Source of the DNA: Tritonibacter horizontis
GTDB lineage: Bacteria; Pseudomonadota; Alphaproteobacteria; Rhodobacterales; Rhodobacteraceae
Reading direction: 5' to 3'
Assembly: GCF_001518015.1 (NCBI RefSeq)
Contig: NZ_LPUY01000078.1
Coordinates: 1-64,000 of the forward strand
Length of the DNA stretch: 64,000 nt
Below the pieces are notes generated by a model. That model searched no databases. It worked only from the letters and a program-made list of their open reading frames with translations, and was not told the DNA's origin. Both the position numbers and the translations under genes were made by a program. This document shows positions 9,224 to 18,062 of the stretch, in pieces. Each line of letters starts with the position of its first letter. The stretch's first letter is position 1.

Positions 9224-9766
9224 ATGACAGAGCCGAAGACTGAGACAGGAGATGAATTCTGGCGTGATCTCAAACCGATCACCAAAGTATTCCAGCCGGA
9301 TGCGCAACCGGAGGTCTATCTGCCCAATGTCGCAGATGACGACATGCGCTATTACGTGCCTTTCACGGAGACGGTGTTTTCCAAACCGCTCTGGATCTCG
9401 CCGTCAAAGAACCAGTGGTGCGACATTTTGATGGCCACCGGACCGGGGCTGGTGAACCGGCACTACCATCCGCATGAGGTCTTTGCCTATACGATCTCGG
9501 GCAAATGGGGGTACCTGGAACATGACTGGATCGCCACGGCGGGCGATTTCGTCTACGAGACGCCGGGCGAGGGCCACACGCTGGTGGCCTATGCGCATGA
9601 GGACCCGATGAAAGTGCATTTCAAGGTCACCGGCCCGCTGATCTGGCTGGATGAGGACGGCGAGCCGGACGGCTATTTCGACGTCCACCAATATATCGAG
9701 ATGTGCAAAGCCCATTATGACCACACCGGAATCGGCGCCGATTATATCGAGCGCCTCTTCCGGTAG
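9224..9766 (+). CDS. cupin, 2,4'-dihydroxyacetophenone dioxygenase-like
   Basis: A 180-residue single-domain cupin. Motif 1 is GLVNRHYHPHEVFAYTISG and motif 2 is around PGEGHTLV, giving His/His/Glu/His metal ligands. The pattern and length resemble 2,4'-dihydroxyacetophenone dioxygenase, an iron enzyme that cleaves the side chain of the hydroxyketone to 4-hydroxybenzoate plus formate. I recognise the family but cannot show the substrate. A very strong ribosome binding site (GGAGGAGAGGAG) precedes the ATG. The gene is co-directional with iclR and converges on the SDR gene with a 2-bp gap. The link to aromatic catabolism fits the nearby aldehyde dehydrogenase. Confidence 0.78.
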   Translation: MTEPKTETGDEFWRDLKPITKVFQPDAQPEVYLPNVADDDMRYYVPFTETVFSKPLWISPSKNQWCDILMATGPGLVNRHYHPHEVFAYTISGKWGYLEHDWIATAGDFVYETPGEGHTLVAYAHEDPMKVHFKVTGPLIWLDEDGEPDGYFDVHQYIEMCKAHYDHTGIGADYIERLFR

Positions 9767-9768
9767 GA

Positions 9769-10548
9769 TCAGACAGACATGCCGCCATCGGCCATCAAAA
9801 GATGGCCGGTGGTAAACCCGGATTGCGCCGAGGCAAGAAACAGCACGGCGGCGGCGATCTCCTCGACACGGCCATGACGCCCCATCGGGATCAGGTCGTT
9901 GAAGAACGCGGTGCCATCCCGACCGAGGGTTTCACCCAGGCCATCTTCGACCCGCTTTTGAAACCCGTTGTCGAGCGGGCCGGGCGCGATGGCATTGACC
10001 CGAATGCCGCGCGGCGCCAGATCCTTGGCCAGCACCCGCATCAGGCCCGTCTGGGCATGTTTGGCGGTGATATAGGCGTAAACACCCGGATCGCCGCGCG
10101 TGGCCGCCACGCTGGAGGTAAAGACGATGCTGCCCCCCGTCCGCATATGTGGCACCGCATGTTTTGCCATCAGGAACCCGCCGCGCACATGCACCGACAG
10201 GACGCTGTCGAAGACATCCGTCGGATAGTCCTCGATCGGGGCAACGGTGCCAAAGATCCCGGCGTTGGAAAACAGCACATCGAGGCCGCCGAAATGCGCC
10301 ACGGTCCGCTCCAGCGCCGCCTTGACCTGAGCCTCGTCCGACACATCGACCGCCAGCGCCAGGACCTCTCCGGCCCGGTCGCCAAAGCTGTCCTGCACCG
10401 CCTGGTCCAGCGCGTCCTGGTCGAGATCGAACAGCGCCAGCCGGGCGCCTTGTTCCCACAGGAGGCGTGCAGTGGCCAGGCCAAGCGAGCCGGCGCCGCC
10501 GGTGATGACGCAGACCTTTGCGTCCAGGTTGAACATGGAAGCCCCCAT
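9769..10548 (-). CDS. short-chain dehydrogenase/reductase
   Basis: A 259-residue classical SDR. It has the Rossmann glycine motif GGAGSLG near the N-terminus, SNAG, the catalytic Ser in FTSSVAA, and YAYITAKH supplying Tyr and Lys. It should oxidise or reduce an alcohol/carbonyl with NAD(P). The start codon overlaps the stop codon of the upstream aldehyde dehydrogenase gene (TGATG), pointing to translational coupling; an internal ATG at 10536 is an alternative. It is the last gene of the leftward liv-aldehyde dehydrogenase operon. The substrate is unknown; a hydroxylated aromatic side chain would fit the context. Confidence 0.87.
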   Translation of the reverse strand: MGASMFNLDAKVCVITGGAGSLGLATARLLWEQGARLALFDLDQDALDQAVQDSFGDRAGEVLALAVDVSDEAQVKAALERTVAHFGGLDVLFSNAGIFGTVAPIEDYPTDVFDSVLSVHVRGGFLMAKHAVPHMRTGGSIVFTSSVAATRGDPGVYAYITAKHAQTGLMRVLAKDLAPRGIRVNAIAPGPLDNGFQKRVEDGLGETLGRDGTAFFNDLIPMGRHGRVEEIAAAVLFLASAQSGFTTGHLLMADGGMSV

Positions 10549-11999
10549 CAGATCGGGTAGTGCGGCTGGCCGTCCTGGACCGTGATCCAGCGCAGCGTGG
10601 TGAACTCCTCGATCGCGGCGGTGCCCCCGAAGCGGCCATAGCCGGACTCTTTTACGCCGCCAAAGGGCATCTGTGCCTCGTCATGCACCGTCGGGCCATT
10701 GATGTGGCAGATGCCGCTTTCGATCCGTTTGGCGACATTCATCGCCCGGACGGTGTCGCGGCCAAAGATGCTGGCGGAGAGGCCATATTCAGTGTCGTTG
10801 GCGACGCGGACCGCCTCGTCGATGCTGCCGACCCGCACCACGGATGCGGTCGGGCCAAAGCTCTCTTCGGCGTAGATCCGCATCGAGGGCGTCACATTGT
10901 CGATCAGGGTCGCCTCCATCAGCACGCCGTCCGCATGACCGCCTGCCACGATGCTGGCGCCTTTTTCCTCGGCGTCGCGGACAAGGGCCATGATCCGGTC
11001 CACAGCGCCCTTGTCGACCACGCAACCAAGCGATGTCGTGCCCTCGCGCGGGTCACCAACTGTCAGGCTGCGGACCTTTTCGGCCAGCTTTGCGACAAAT
11101 TCATCGGCGATGGCCTCATGCACCACCAGACGTTCGGTCGACATGCAGATCTGACCCTGGTTCATATAGGCACCAAAGGCGGCGGCGGCGACGGCGGCAT
11201 CCAGATCGGCATCGTCCAGCACGATCATCGGCGCCTTGCCCCCCAGTTCCAGCAGGGCCGGTTTCAGGTTCTCCGCCGCCAGTTTGGCAATGATGCGCCC
11301 GACGCAGTTGGAGCCGGTAAAATTCACCCGCCGCACGGCGGAATGGCGGATCAGCGTCTCGACGATCTGGCTGGCGTCATCGGGGGCGTTGGAGATGACG
11401 TTGAGCACCCCTTTGGGCAGGCCCGCGCCCTGGATCGCCTCGACAATCAGCGCATGGGTGCGGGGCGACAGTTCGGAGGATTTCATCACCACCGTATTGC
11501 CGCAGGCCAGCGGCATCGCCAGAGAGCGCACCCCGAGGATCACCGGCGCGTTCCAGGGCGCCATCGACAGAACCACCCCGGCGGGCTGGCGGATCGCCAT
11601 GGCCATGGAGCCGGGCCGGTTGGAGGGGATGATCTCGCCCTTGATCATGGTGGTCATCGCGCCGGCCTCGCGCAGCATGCCGGCCGCCAGCATCACGTTG
11701 AACCCGGCCCAGGCCGCAGTCGCGCCCAGCTCTTCTGCCATCGCCAGGGCGATCGCCTCGCGGCTGGCCTCCAGGTTGTCAGCCGCCGCCATGAGAAGCC
11801 GGCGACGCTCTGCCGGGGATGTGCCCGACCATTCGGGAAAGGCCCGCGCGGCGGCATCTGCGGCGCGGTTTGCATCCTCGACCGACGCGGCTGCCGCCTC
11901 TGTCGCGAGGCCTCCGGTCAGCGGGTTCTTGCGGGTGAAGGTCCGGCCTCGTTCGGCCGGTACTTTTTCGCCCTCGATCAACAGGTCCAAAACGTTCAT
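10548..11999 (-). CDS. aldehyde dehydrogenase, aromatic-aldehyde type
   Basis: This 483-residue NAD(P)-dependent aldehyde dehydrogenase has the catalytic Glu in LELGGKAP and the catalytic Cys in GQICMSTER. The latter motif is typical of the salicylaldehyde/vanillin/benzaldehyde dehydrogenase branch. The PFGGVKESGYGRFGG cofactor-domain motif is also present. It would convert an aromatic aldehyde to the acid. The ATG at 11999 has GGAG 6 nt upstream; an in-frame ATG at 12011 directly after the livF stop is the alternative. It lies between livF and the SDR gene in one leftward operon, consistent with metabolising the transported compound or its decarboxylation product. Confidence 0.9.
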   Translation of the reverse strand: MNVLDLLIEGEKVPAERGRTFTRKNPLTGGLATEAAAASVEDANRAADAAARAFPEWSGTSPAERRRLLMAAADNLEASREAIALAMAEELGATAAWAGFNVMLAAGMLREAGAMTTMIKGEIIPSNRPGSMAMAIRQPAGVVLSMAPWNAPVILGVRSLAMPLACGNTVVMKSSELSPRTHALIVEAIQGAGLPKGVLNVISNAPDDASQIVETLIRHSAVRRVNFTGSNCVGRIIAKLAAENLKPALLELGGKAPMIVLDDADLDAAVAAAAFGAYMNQGQICMSTERLVVHEAIADEFVAKLAEKVRSLTVGDPREGTTSLGCVVDKGAVDRIMALVRDAEEKGASIVAGGHADGVLMEATLIDNVTPSMRIYAEESFGPTASVVRVGSIDEAVRVANDTEYGLSASIFGRDTVRAMNVAKRIESGICHINGPTVHDEAQMPFGGVKESGYGRFGGTAAIEEFTTLRWITVQDGQPHYPI

Positions 12000-12011
12000 G
12001 TTTTTCTCCAT

Positions 12012-12731
12012 TTACTTGTCGCCACCCAGAAAGGCCTGTCTGACGGCGTTGTCTTTCATCAATTCATCCGAGGTGCCGGAGCCTGTGATCCGCCCCGCCT
12101 CCAGCAAATAGCCGCGATCCGCGTGGCGCAGGCTGATGCGCACGTTTTGCTCGACGATCAGCAGGCCCACGCCTGTGTCCCGCACCCGCGCCAGCGCGCG
12201 AAAGAGGTCACCGACGAGAATGGGCGCAAGGCCGAGGCTTGGTTCATCCAGCAGCAGGACATCCGGGCAGGACATCATCGCCCGCCCCACGGCGACCATC
12301 TGCTGTTCGCCCCCGGACATGGTGCGCACCCATTGGCTCCGCCGTTCCGCCAGCCGTGGGAAGATGTCAAAGACCCGGGCCAGGGTCTCTTCTTCGCGGG
12401 CGCGGGCGCGGGCCGGGGTGGCGCCAAGGCGCAGGTTTTCCTCGACAGTCATGCGGCCCACGACGCCGCGTCCCTCGGGCACCAGGGCGATCCCGGCGTT
12501 GGTGACCTCATGCGCGGGCAATCCGGTCAGAGGTTTGCCGTGCAACCGCAGCACCGCGCCCGCTTCTGGTCGCACCATGCCGGCCATCGCCTTCAACAGC
12601 GAGGATTTGCCGGCCCCATTGGCGCCCAGCGCCACCACGATCTCGCCCGGGGCGACGGAAAAGCCGACCTGGTCCACGGCCAGATGCTTGCCGTAGCGAA
12701 CGGTCATATTCTCCAGTTCAAGCATGGTCAT
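12012..12731 (-). CDS. livF: branched-chain-amino-acid-type ABC transporter ATPase LivF
   Basis: This 239-residue ATPase has Walker A GANGAGKSS, the signature MSGGEQQM and Walker B VLLLDEPSLGLAP. The pattern and size match LivF. It overlaps the end of livG by 14 nt; an ATG at 12725 is an alternative start. It energises the LivHM permease together with LivG. Because aldehyde dehydrogenase and SDR genes follow in the same operon, the transporter probably carries an aromatic or other carboxylate, not branched-chain amino acids; many Liv-type systems do. Confidence 0.93.
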   Translation of the reverse strand: MTMLELENMTVRYGKHLAVDQVGFSVAPGEIVVALGANGAGKSSLLKAMAGMVRPEAGAVLRLHGKPLTGLPAHEVTNAGIALVPEGRGVVGRMTVEENLRLGATPARARAREEETLARVFDIFPRLAERRSQWVRTMSGGEQQMVAVGRAMMSCPDVLLLDEPSLGLAPILVGDLFRALARVRDTGVGLLIVEQNVRISLRHADRGYLLEAGRITGSGTSDELMKDNAVRQAFLGGDK

Positions 12732-13446
12732 CCCCCAGATAGGCCTTGATCACAACGGGCTGGTCGAGCACTTCGGCCGAGGGGCCTTCGGCGATCACCT
12801 CGCCCGCGCTCATCACGATGCAGCGCGAACACAGGGCGCGCACCGCCTCCATGATGTGTTCCACCAGCAGCACGGTCATCCCCTGCCCCTGCAAATGCTG
12901 CACCAGGTCGATGCCGATGCGCAGCTCGGACGGGTTGAGACCGGCCAGCCATTCATCCAGCAGCAAAAGCGACGGCTCCGAGGCCAGCGCCCGCGCCATT
13001 TCCATGCGTTTCTGGTCGATGTAGGTCAGGTTGCCGACCTGTTCGTCGCCGCGCCCGGCCAGACCGACAAAGGCCAGCTTTTCCTCGACCAGATCGCGGG
13101 CCTCGCGGCCCCAGTGCCGCTTGCGACCGAAGGCCAGCGACAAAAGCACGTTCTCGGCAACGCTGAGCGTCGGCAGCGGGCGCACCAGCTGGAACGTCCG
13201 TGCCACCCCGTGTTTCGCGACCCGGTGCGGTTTCATCCGGGTCAGATCGACGCCATTGACGTTCACCCGGCCGGCGTCGCAGGTCAGCGCGCCCGAGATC
13301 ATGTTCATGACCGTGGTCTTGCCCGACCCGTTTGGCCCCAGCAGCCCGACCACCTCGCCGGGGTGCAGGTTGAAACTGACATCCTTGACCGCCACGAGGC
13401 CGCCGAACCGTTTATGCAGATTGGTGATTTTCAGCTGCGCGCTCAT
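12718..13446 (-). CDS. livG: branched-chain-amino-acid-type ABC transporter ATPase LivG
   Basis: A 242-residue ATPase with Walker A GPNGSGKTT, the characteristic LivG segment GVARTFQLVRPLPTLSVAENV and Walker B LLLLDEWLAGLNP. The usual LivG signature (LSYGxQR) is replaced here by LTYIDQKRMEMARAL, a divergent signature motif. The start at 13446 overlaps the livM stop (ATGA), so the two are translationally coupled. In-frame start codons further upstream would run through livM and are rejected. It is a cytoplasmic partner of LivF in powering import. Confidence 0.93.
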   Translation of the reverse strand: MSAQLKITNLHKRFGGLVAVKDVSFNLHPGEVVGLLGPNGSGKTTVMNMISGALTCDAGRVNVNGVDLTRMKPHRVAKHGVARTFQLVRPLPTLSVAENVLLSLAFGRKRHWGREARDLVEEKLAFVGLAGRGDEQVGNLTYIDQKRMEMARALASEPSLLLLDEWLAGLNPSELRIGIDLVQHLQGQGMTVLLVEHIMEAVRALCSRCIVMSAGEVIAEGPSAEVLDQPVVIKAYLGDDHA

Positions 13447-14363
13447 GCCCGATTTCCTTTGCGCAGATCGTCGAACTTGGCCAGCACCCCATTGGGCATG
13501 ACAAAGACGATGAGAATGAAGAGCAGCCCCAGGATGATCGAGAAATGATCCGGGAAACTGACAGAAAGCCATTCAAACAACAAGAACAGCGGCACTGCCC
13601 CCACAAGCGGCCCCCAGAGCCGCATCGCCCCGCCCAGCAAGGCCATGATCAGGGTCATGAAGCTGACGGTGGGATTGAACACGATCGATGGTTCGATATA
13701 GGTCCAGCGCGGCGCCTGAATGGCCCCGACAAGGGTGATGATCGTGGCCGAGATCACAAAGAGCAGCAGCTTGATCCGGGTGACGTCGACCCCGGCATGG
13801 GCGGCGACCGTTTCGTCATCGCCCAGCGCCTTGAGCGCGAGACCGATCCGCGACCGTCCGATCGCCCAGGAGATCAGCAGCGTCACGGCAGCAAGGACCA
13901 GCAGCTGCCAGTAGATATGCCGCCCCTCAAAGGGAAGAAACACATAGCGCCCCATGGTGTAGGTGACGTTGACCTCCCACCAGCTGACGGTCTGGCGCAC
14001 CAGCTCGGCCAGGCCAAAGGTGAAAATCACGAAATAGACCCCGGCGAGGCGCAGGGTAGAAAGCCCCACCAACAGCGCCATTGTCATGCCGATCCCGGCG
14101 GCACACAACAGCACCAGCGGATAGGGCATGACCTCGTTCAGGACCGCCACCGTATAGGCGCCGACGCCGAAAAAGGCGACCGTGGCGAGCGAGACATAGC
14201 GGGTGGGGCCGGAAAAGAGCGCCCAGGCCGTGGCCAGCGTCACATAGCCGGTCATGCCCAGCAGAACGCCGGTCCAGTAATCAGGCAGGACCAGCGGCGC
14301 CAGAGCCAGCACAACGAGAGCCAGGCCCGCCAGCGCGAATGCAAAAGATGTCTTCATCGTCAT
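13443..14363 (-). CDS. livM: branched-chain-amino-acid-type ABC transporter permease LivM
   Basis: This 306-residue integral membrane protein has many hydrophobic helices. It carries the LivM-type motif in the cytoplasmic loop (RIGLALKALGDDETVAAHAGVD, about 195-216), which contacts the ATPases. Its ATG overlaps the livH stop (ATGA) and its stop overlaps the livG start. An ATG two codons downstream is an alternative start. It forms the channel with LivH. Confidence 0.93.
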   Translation of the reverse strand: MTMKTSFAFALAGLALVVLALAPLVLPDYWTGVLLGMTGYVTLATAWALFSGPTRYVSLATVAFFGVGAYTVAVLNEVMPYPLVLLCAAGIGMTMALLVGLSTLRLAGVYFVIFTFGLAELVRQTVSWWEVNVTYTMGRYVFLPFEGRHIYWQLLVLAAVTLLISWAIGRSRIGLALKALGDDETVAAHAGVDVTRIKLLLFVISATIITLVGAIQAPRWTYIEPSIVFNPTVSFMTLIMALLGGAMRLWGPLVGAVPLFLLFEWLSVSFPDHFSIILGLLFILIVFVMPNGVLAKFDDLRKGNRA

Positions 14364-15223
14364 GCCTTTCCAAAAATGCCGTTGGGCCGCACCAGCAGCA
14401 GCAACAGAAAGACGGTATAGACCGCCGCCAGGGTCAGGCCGGGGTCGATATAGGCGGCAACGAAAGTCTCAACGAGGCCGAGCAGTAACCCGGCAACGAT
14501 GGCGCCCGGCACGCTGCCCTTGCCCCCGAGGATCACCACGATCAGCGCCTTCATGGTAAAGACCACGCCGGCGGTTGCGGTAAAGGTCTGGAACATCGAC
14601 ACCACCACGCCGCCGGTCGCGGCCATGGCCCCACCGATGGCAAAGGCGGTGCGGGCGGCGCGATCCGTGTCGATGCCGAACAACGGCGCGCTTTGTGGCG
14701 CGAGGGCCACCGCCCGCAGCACCATACCCCAACGGGTGCGATATAGCGTCAGCACCAGCACCGCGCCGATCAGCAGGCTCAGCACCAGCGCAAGCAACCG
14801 GTTGCCCGCCACCACCGTGCCCAGCAGGTTCACGGGCGTGTTGAGGAAGCTGTAGCTGTTGTAGCCGCCGCCAAAGAGGGTCAAGAGCACGCCCTGCAGC
14901 ACAAAGAGCAGACCAAAGGTGACAAGGATACTGTCCACCTCCAGCGCGCCTTCGTCCGGGGCGCGGGCCACCAGCGGCTTCATGATGACCTTGTAGATCA
15001 CCAGGCTGAAGCCATAGCCGGCGGGCACAAGGATCAACAGCGCCAGGAGCGGGCTGATCGAGAAGGCAGAGAATAAAACATAAGTGGCAAAGCAGGCAGC
15101 GATGATCGTGTCCCCGAAACTGAGGTTCATGATCCGCGCGATGCCGTACTGGATGGTCAGCCCCATGGCGACAAGCGCATAGGTGCCGCCGAGCACGAGC
15201 CCGTTGACGACGTGTTCAAGCAT
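14360..15223 (-). CDS. livH: branched-chain-amino-acid-type ABC transporter permease LivH
   Basis: This 287-residue permease begins with the family-typical N-terminus LEHVVNGLVLGGTYALVAMG. It has about eight membrane segments and the coupling loop TRWGMVLRAVALAPQSAPLFGID. The ATG at 15223 is preferred over one at 15265 because the family N-terminus starts there; the ribosome binding site is weak. It is followed by overlapping livM. It lies 95 bp after the binding-protein gene, a spacing that may allow separate control of binding-protein level. Confidence 0.92.
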   Translation of the reverse strand: MLEHVVNGLVLGGTYALVAMGLTIQYGIARIMNLSFGDTIIAACFATYVLFSAFSISPLLALLILVPAGYGFSLVIYKVIMKPLVARAPDEGALEVDSILVTFGLLFVLQGVLLTLFGGGYNSYSFLNTPVNLLGTVVAGNRLLALVLSLLIGAVLVLTLYRTRWGMVLRAVALAPQSAPLFGIDTDRAARTAFAIGGAMAATGGVVVSMFQTFTATAGVVFTMKALIVVILGGKGSVPGAIVAGLLLGLVETFVAAYIDPGLTLAAVYTVFLLLLLVRPNGIFGKA

Positions 15224-15318
15224 GAAAGATCCGGTCTTGTTCAAGTAGGGTGGAGGCGGCGGCACGTGGCGCCGCGCTCCGGTAGCGACCTGAAAAGGTC
15301 AATGCACGAGGTGCGGGA

Positions 15319-16560
15319 TCACTCCCAGGCGGGTTTCGGCAGGCTGACGGGCTTGGTGCCGGGGCCGCCCTCGGCGGAGACCGCCACGAACTGGCCGTTC
15401 TGCCACTGACCAACCCAGTTGATCGCCCGCAGCTGGTTGTTTTCCAGCCGGGTTTCTTCGCCCAGAACCGTGGAGAAGGTGCCGGTCGAGAGTTCCTGTG
15501 CCACCGCTTCTTTGTCGAGCCCGACGCGTTCGATGGTCTGTGCCAGCATCTGCAGCGACGCATAGATCAACACGGAGCCCCAGTAATCCGGTGCACGTCC
15601 GACAACCTCTTCGTGCTTGGCGCGATAGGCTGCGTTCAGCGCGTTGTCAGGGTCGATGCCGCCCAGGCTCATGACGCCCTCGACCGATCCGCCCGCGATG
15701 CCGGGATAGACCGGGAAACCGGCGCCCACACCGAGGTAGAACACCGGCGGGCTGTAGCTGGCCACCTTGGCCTGTTTGGTCAGCGCAAAGGTGTGCGGCG
15801 GATAGCTGAAGGCGACAAAAGTGTCGGCCTCGGAGTTGGAGGCCTCGCTCAGCATGGTGGAAAAATCGGATGTCTCCGGCGGAAAGGTCTTGTCATAGCT
15901 GATGTCGAACCCGGCCGCCTCAAAGCTGGGGCGGGCCGCTTTGACCAGATCGATGCCAAACCCGTCGCCAACCGAGATCATCGCGATCTTGTCGTTGATC
16001 CGGTCGGCCTCACGCTCTGCCACCAGGATCTCGGTGAAGGCGGCGACATAGTCGACGCTGCCGCCCATGAACCAGAAGCTGCTGTCCCAGCGTTTGACGA
16101 AATCGGACGCCTTGTCGGTGACTGCCGCGCCGGCCAGATGCGGATAGCCAAATTTGGCCATCAGCGGCGCAACCGCGAGGTTGAAACCGGTGCCCCAGGG
16201 CGGCAGAATGAAATCCACCTCGTCCTGGGTGGCGAGGCGTTCCACCGCGCGCACCACCTCTTCGGCCGAGGAGCGGTCGTCATAGGCGATCACCTCGATC
16301 GGGCGCTGGCTGCCGTCCGGCATCCGCAAGCCGCCGGCGGCGTTCACTTCCTCGACCCAAAGTTCATAGTTCGGCGTCACGGTCATGTCGGCGCCGCCCG
16401 CGTTCGGGCCCGACTTGGAAATGGCATAGCCGATGGTGACCGGCGCGGCATCCTGCGCCCAGAGCTGCGGGGCGCCGGCGGTGGCCAATACAGCCGCCGC
16501 AGTGGCACAGGTCATCAGGCGGCGGGCCGTGCCAACGGCCTCCGCAAACGAATAAGTCAT
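15319..16560 (-). CDS. ABC transporter periplasmic substrate-binding protein (LivK type)
   Basis: This 413-residue type-I periplasmic binding protein starts with a long signal peptide: charged N-terminus, hydrophobic stretch about 17-33, probable cleavage after LWAQ. The ligand-binding fold begins at VTIGYAISKSGPNAGG. It captures the substrate for LivHMGF. The start has GGGAGGAA upstream. It is the first gene of a leftward operon continuing livH-livM-livG-livF-aldehyde dehydrogenase-SDR and is divergent from an AraC gene, across a region with a direct-repeat operator candidate. The ligand is unknown; the Liv/amide-type binding family includes sensors of aromatic acids and amides. Confidence 0.92.
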   Translation of the reverse strand: MTYSFAEAVGTARRLMTCATAAAVLATAGAPQLWAQDAAPVTIGYAISKSGPNAGGADMTVTPNYELWVEEVNAAGGLRMPDGSQRPIEVIAYDDRSSAEEVVRAVERLATQDEVDFILPPWGTGFNLAVAPLMAKFGYPHLAGAAVTDKASDFVKRWDSSFWFMGGSVDYVAAFTEILVAEREADRINDKIAMISVGDGFGIDLVKAARPSFEAAGFDISYDKTFPPETSDFSTMLSEASNSEADTFVAFSYPPHTFALTKQAKVASYSPPVFYLGVGAGFPVYPGIAGGSVEGVMSLGGIDPDNALNAAYRAKHEEVVGRAPDYWGSVLIYASLQMLAQTIERVGLDKEAVAQELSTGTFSTVLGEETRLENNQLRAINWVGQWQNGQFVAVSAEGGPGTKPVSLPKPAWE

Positions 16561-16685
16561 GGTATTCCTCCCAAGGTTTCGCGGGGCCGGCTCGGCTTTT
16601 CAGCCTGGCTGCCCCGAACCCGCGCGTCTCCCCGTCGCGGGATGCTGGCAACCGTACGCCGTCACCGCCGACAGGATAATAGACA

Positions 16686-16716
16686 TTTTGAGGGAATAAT
16701 TGTACTTTTGACGGAA
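16686..16716. promoter_or_regulatory. candidate AraC direct-repeat operator
   Basis: TTTTGAGGGAA (16686-16696) and TTTTGACGGAA (16706-16716) form a direct repeat with a 20-bp period, about two helical turns. It lies 32 bp upstream of the AraC-family gene and about 125 bp upstream of the divergent binding-protein gene. Tandem direct half-sites are the usual layout for AraC activators. Pattern-based inference. Confidence 0.55.
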
Positions 16717-16748
16717 CTGAGATCCCGAACAAAGGACAGGCCCCGCGC

Positions 16749-17606
16749 ATGGACCGTCAGACCATTCAGGCCGAGCGCATCAAGAGCGCCCTGACCGCCA
16801 CCGAATATGCCACCTCGGGCGGGCGATCGGTCTTTGTCCTGCTCGCCGCCGGGCGGGGGACGTTCATTTCCGACGAGGTCGAGCGGGATGTGATCGGTCC
16901 CTGCCTGATCTGGGCCCCAACGGGGTGGTCGACGCGATTGGCCCTGACCGCCGGGACCCGGGGCTTTCTGATCCGCATGCCCGAACGCACCCTTGGCCGC
17001 GCCCTGCCAACGGATGTGATCGCGGCGCATGTGCGCCAGGTGGTAAGCCGGAGGATATTCCTGTCGGATCTGTCACAACCGATGATCGCGGCCTTTGTCG
17101 CCCTGTTTGCAAAGGTCGAAACCGAACTGCGCGAAATGGCTCCGGGAAGCGAAACCGTGCTGCATCACTGTGTTTCCCTGCTGCTGATCGAGATCTGGCG
17201 CGCCGCCGCACCGCCGCTTCAGGCCACCGAACCGCAACCGCACCGGATTTCCGACAGCTTCCTCAACCTGGTCGAGCTGCATCTGCAGAACCACTGGACC
17301 GTTGGCGAATATGCCCGCCGGATCGGTGTCTCGCGTGATCGGCTGAACGAAGCGGTGCGGCGCGCTATCGGCATCCCGCCGCATCAGCATCTGCAGCGGC
17401 GATTGATGGAGGAGGCCAAGGCGCTGCTGGTCACCACCAATCTGCAGGTGGCCGAGGTGGGCTACAAACTCGGGTTCAGCGATGCCGCCTATTTCACCCG
17501 GTTCTTTCGCCGTCACGAGAATTTGCCCCCCGGTCAGTTTCGCCGCACCTTCACCCCGCTCTGGCGCACCCGCTCCGAAGAAATCTCCTTTGCCGACTGG
17601 CCCTGA
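16749..17606 (+). CDS. AraC-family transcriptional regulator
   Basis: This 285-residue regulator has an N-terminal AraC-type ligand domain (about 1-160) and a C-terminal double helix-turn-helix domain (about 175-275) with WTVGEYARRIGVSRDRLNEAVRR and VAEVGYKLGFSDAAYFTRFFRR. The helix-turn-helix ending is a textbook AraC pattern. It is divergent from the liv operon and most likely activates it in response to the imported compound. AAGGA lies about 10 nt before the ATG. The gene ends in a 456-bp non-coding region. Confidence 0.92.
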   Translation: MDRQTIQAERIKSALTATEYATSGGRSVFVLLAAGRGTFISDEVERDVIGPCLIWAPTGWSTRLALTAGTRGFLIRMPERTLGRALPTDVIAAHVRQVVSRRIFLSDLSQPMIAAFVALFAKVETELREMAPGSETVLHHCVSLLLIEIWRAAAPPLQATEPQPHRISDSFLNLVELHLQNHWTVGEYARRIGVSRDRLNEAVRRAIGIPPHQHLQRRLMEEAKALLVTTNLQVAEVGYKLGFSDAAYFTRFFRRHENLPPGQFRRTFTPLWRTRSEEISFADWP

Positions 17607-18062
17607 AGCCCCACAGCCGGAGCGCGCCCTCCCCCAGGCCAACCGGCCCGGCAGGCAAGATTTCACCGGTCCGCCGCAGATCCCCCATTGCGCCGATTGA
17701 GGCCGAGATATATATCTCGAAGGCCCGTCAAAGACGTCTCGGGGTCGCGTTTCAGCGCCCCTCCCGCGTCGGCTGGGACGGACGGTCGTCACGCCCCCGA
17801 CCATGCGGGGCGATGAGGGTAAATCTTGAAAACTCCGGAGTGGCGCAGTGACGCCTGCACGTCTGTGATCCTGTCAGGGATCGCGGCGGTCTGGCCGAGC
17901 GTTTCCCCCTTATACCACGCCATACCACGCCGGGAGATGTCGGTCCCCGCCGCGCAGATGGGCCGGGCCTGCCCTGCCCCTTGTGCGCCCTTCGTCGCAA
18001 ACCGACCGGCCCCGGACAGTGGCCCGATGACGTTCCTGCAACATTTTTGAAGAGGTCCTACC
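17607..18062. other. 456-bp non-coding region with a palindrome
   Basis: No gene is supported here. At 17704-17719 there is a perfect 16-bp palindrome, CGAGATATATATCTCG, about 350 bp upstream of the transporter unit. ATACCACGCC occurs twice in tandem at about 17912-17931. The palindrome could be an operator or the end of the AraC transcript, but it has no T tract. The promoter of the following unit should lie in this region. Confidence 0.5.

Noticed and set aside
10560-12749. 729-codon open frame antisense to aldehyde dehydrogenase and livF
   Set aside because: It spans two genes with overlapping operon structure on the other strand and has no domain.
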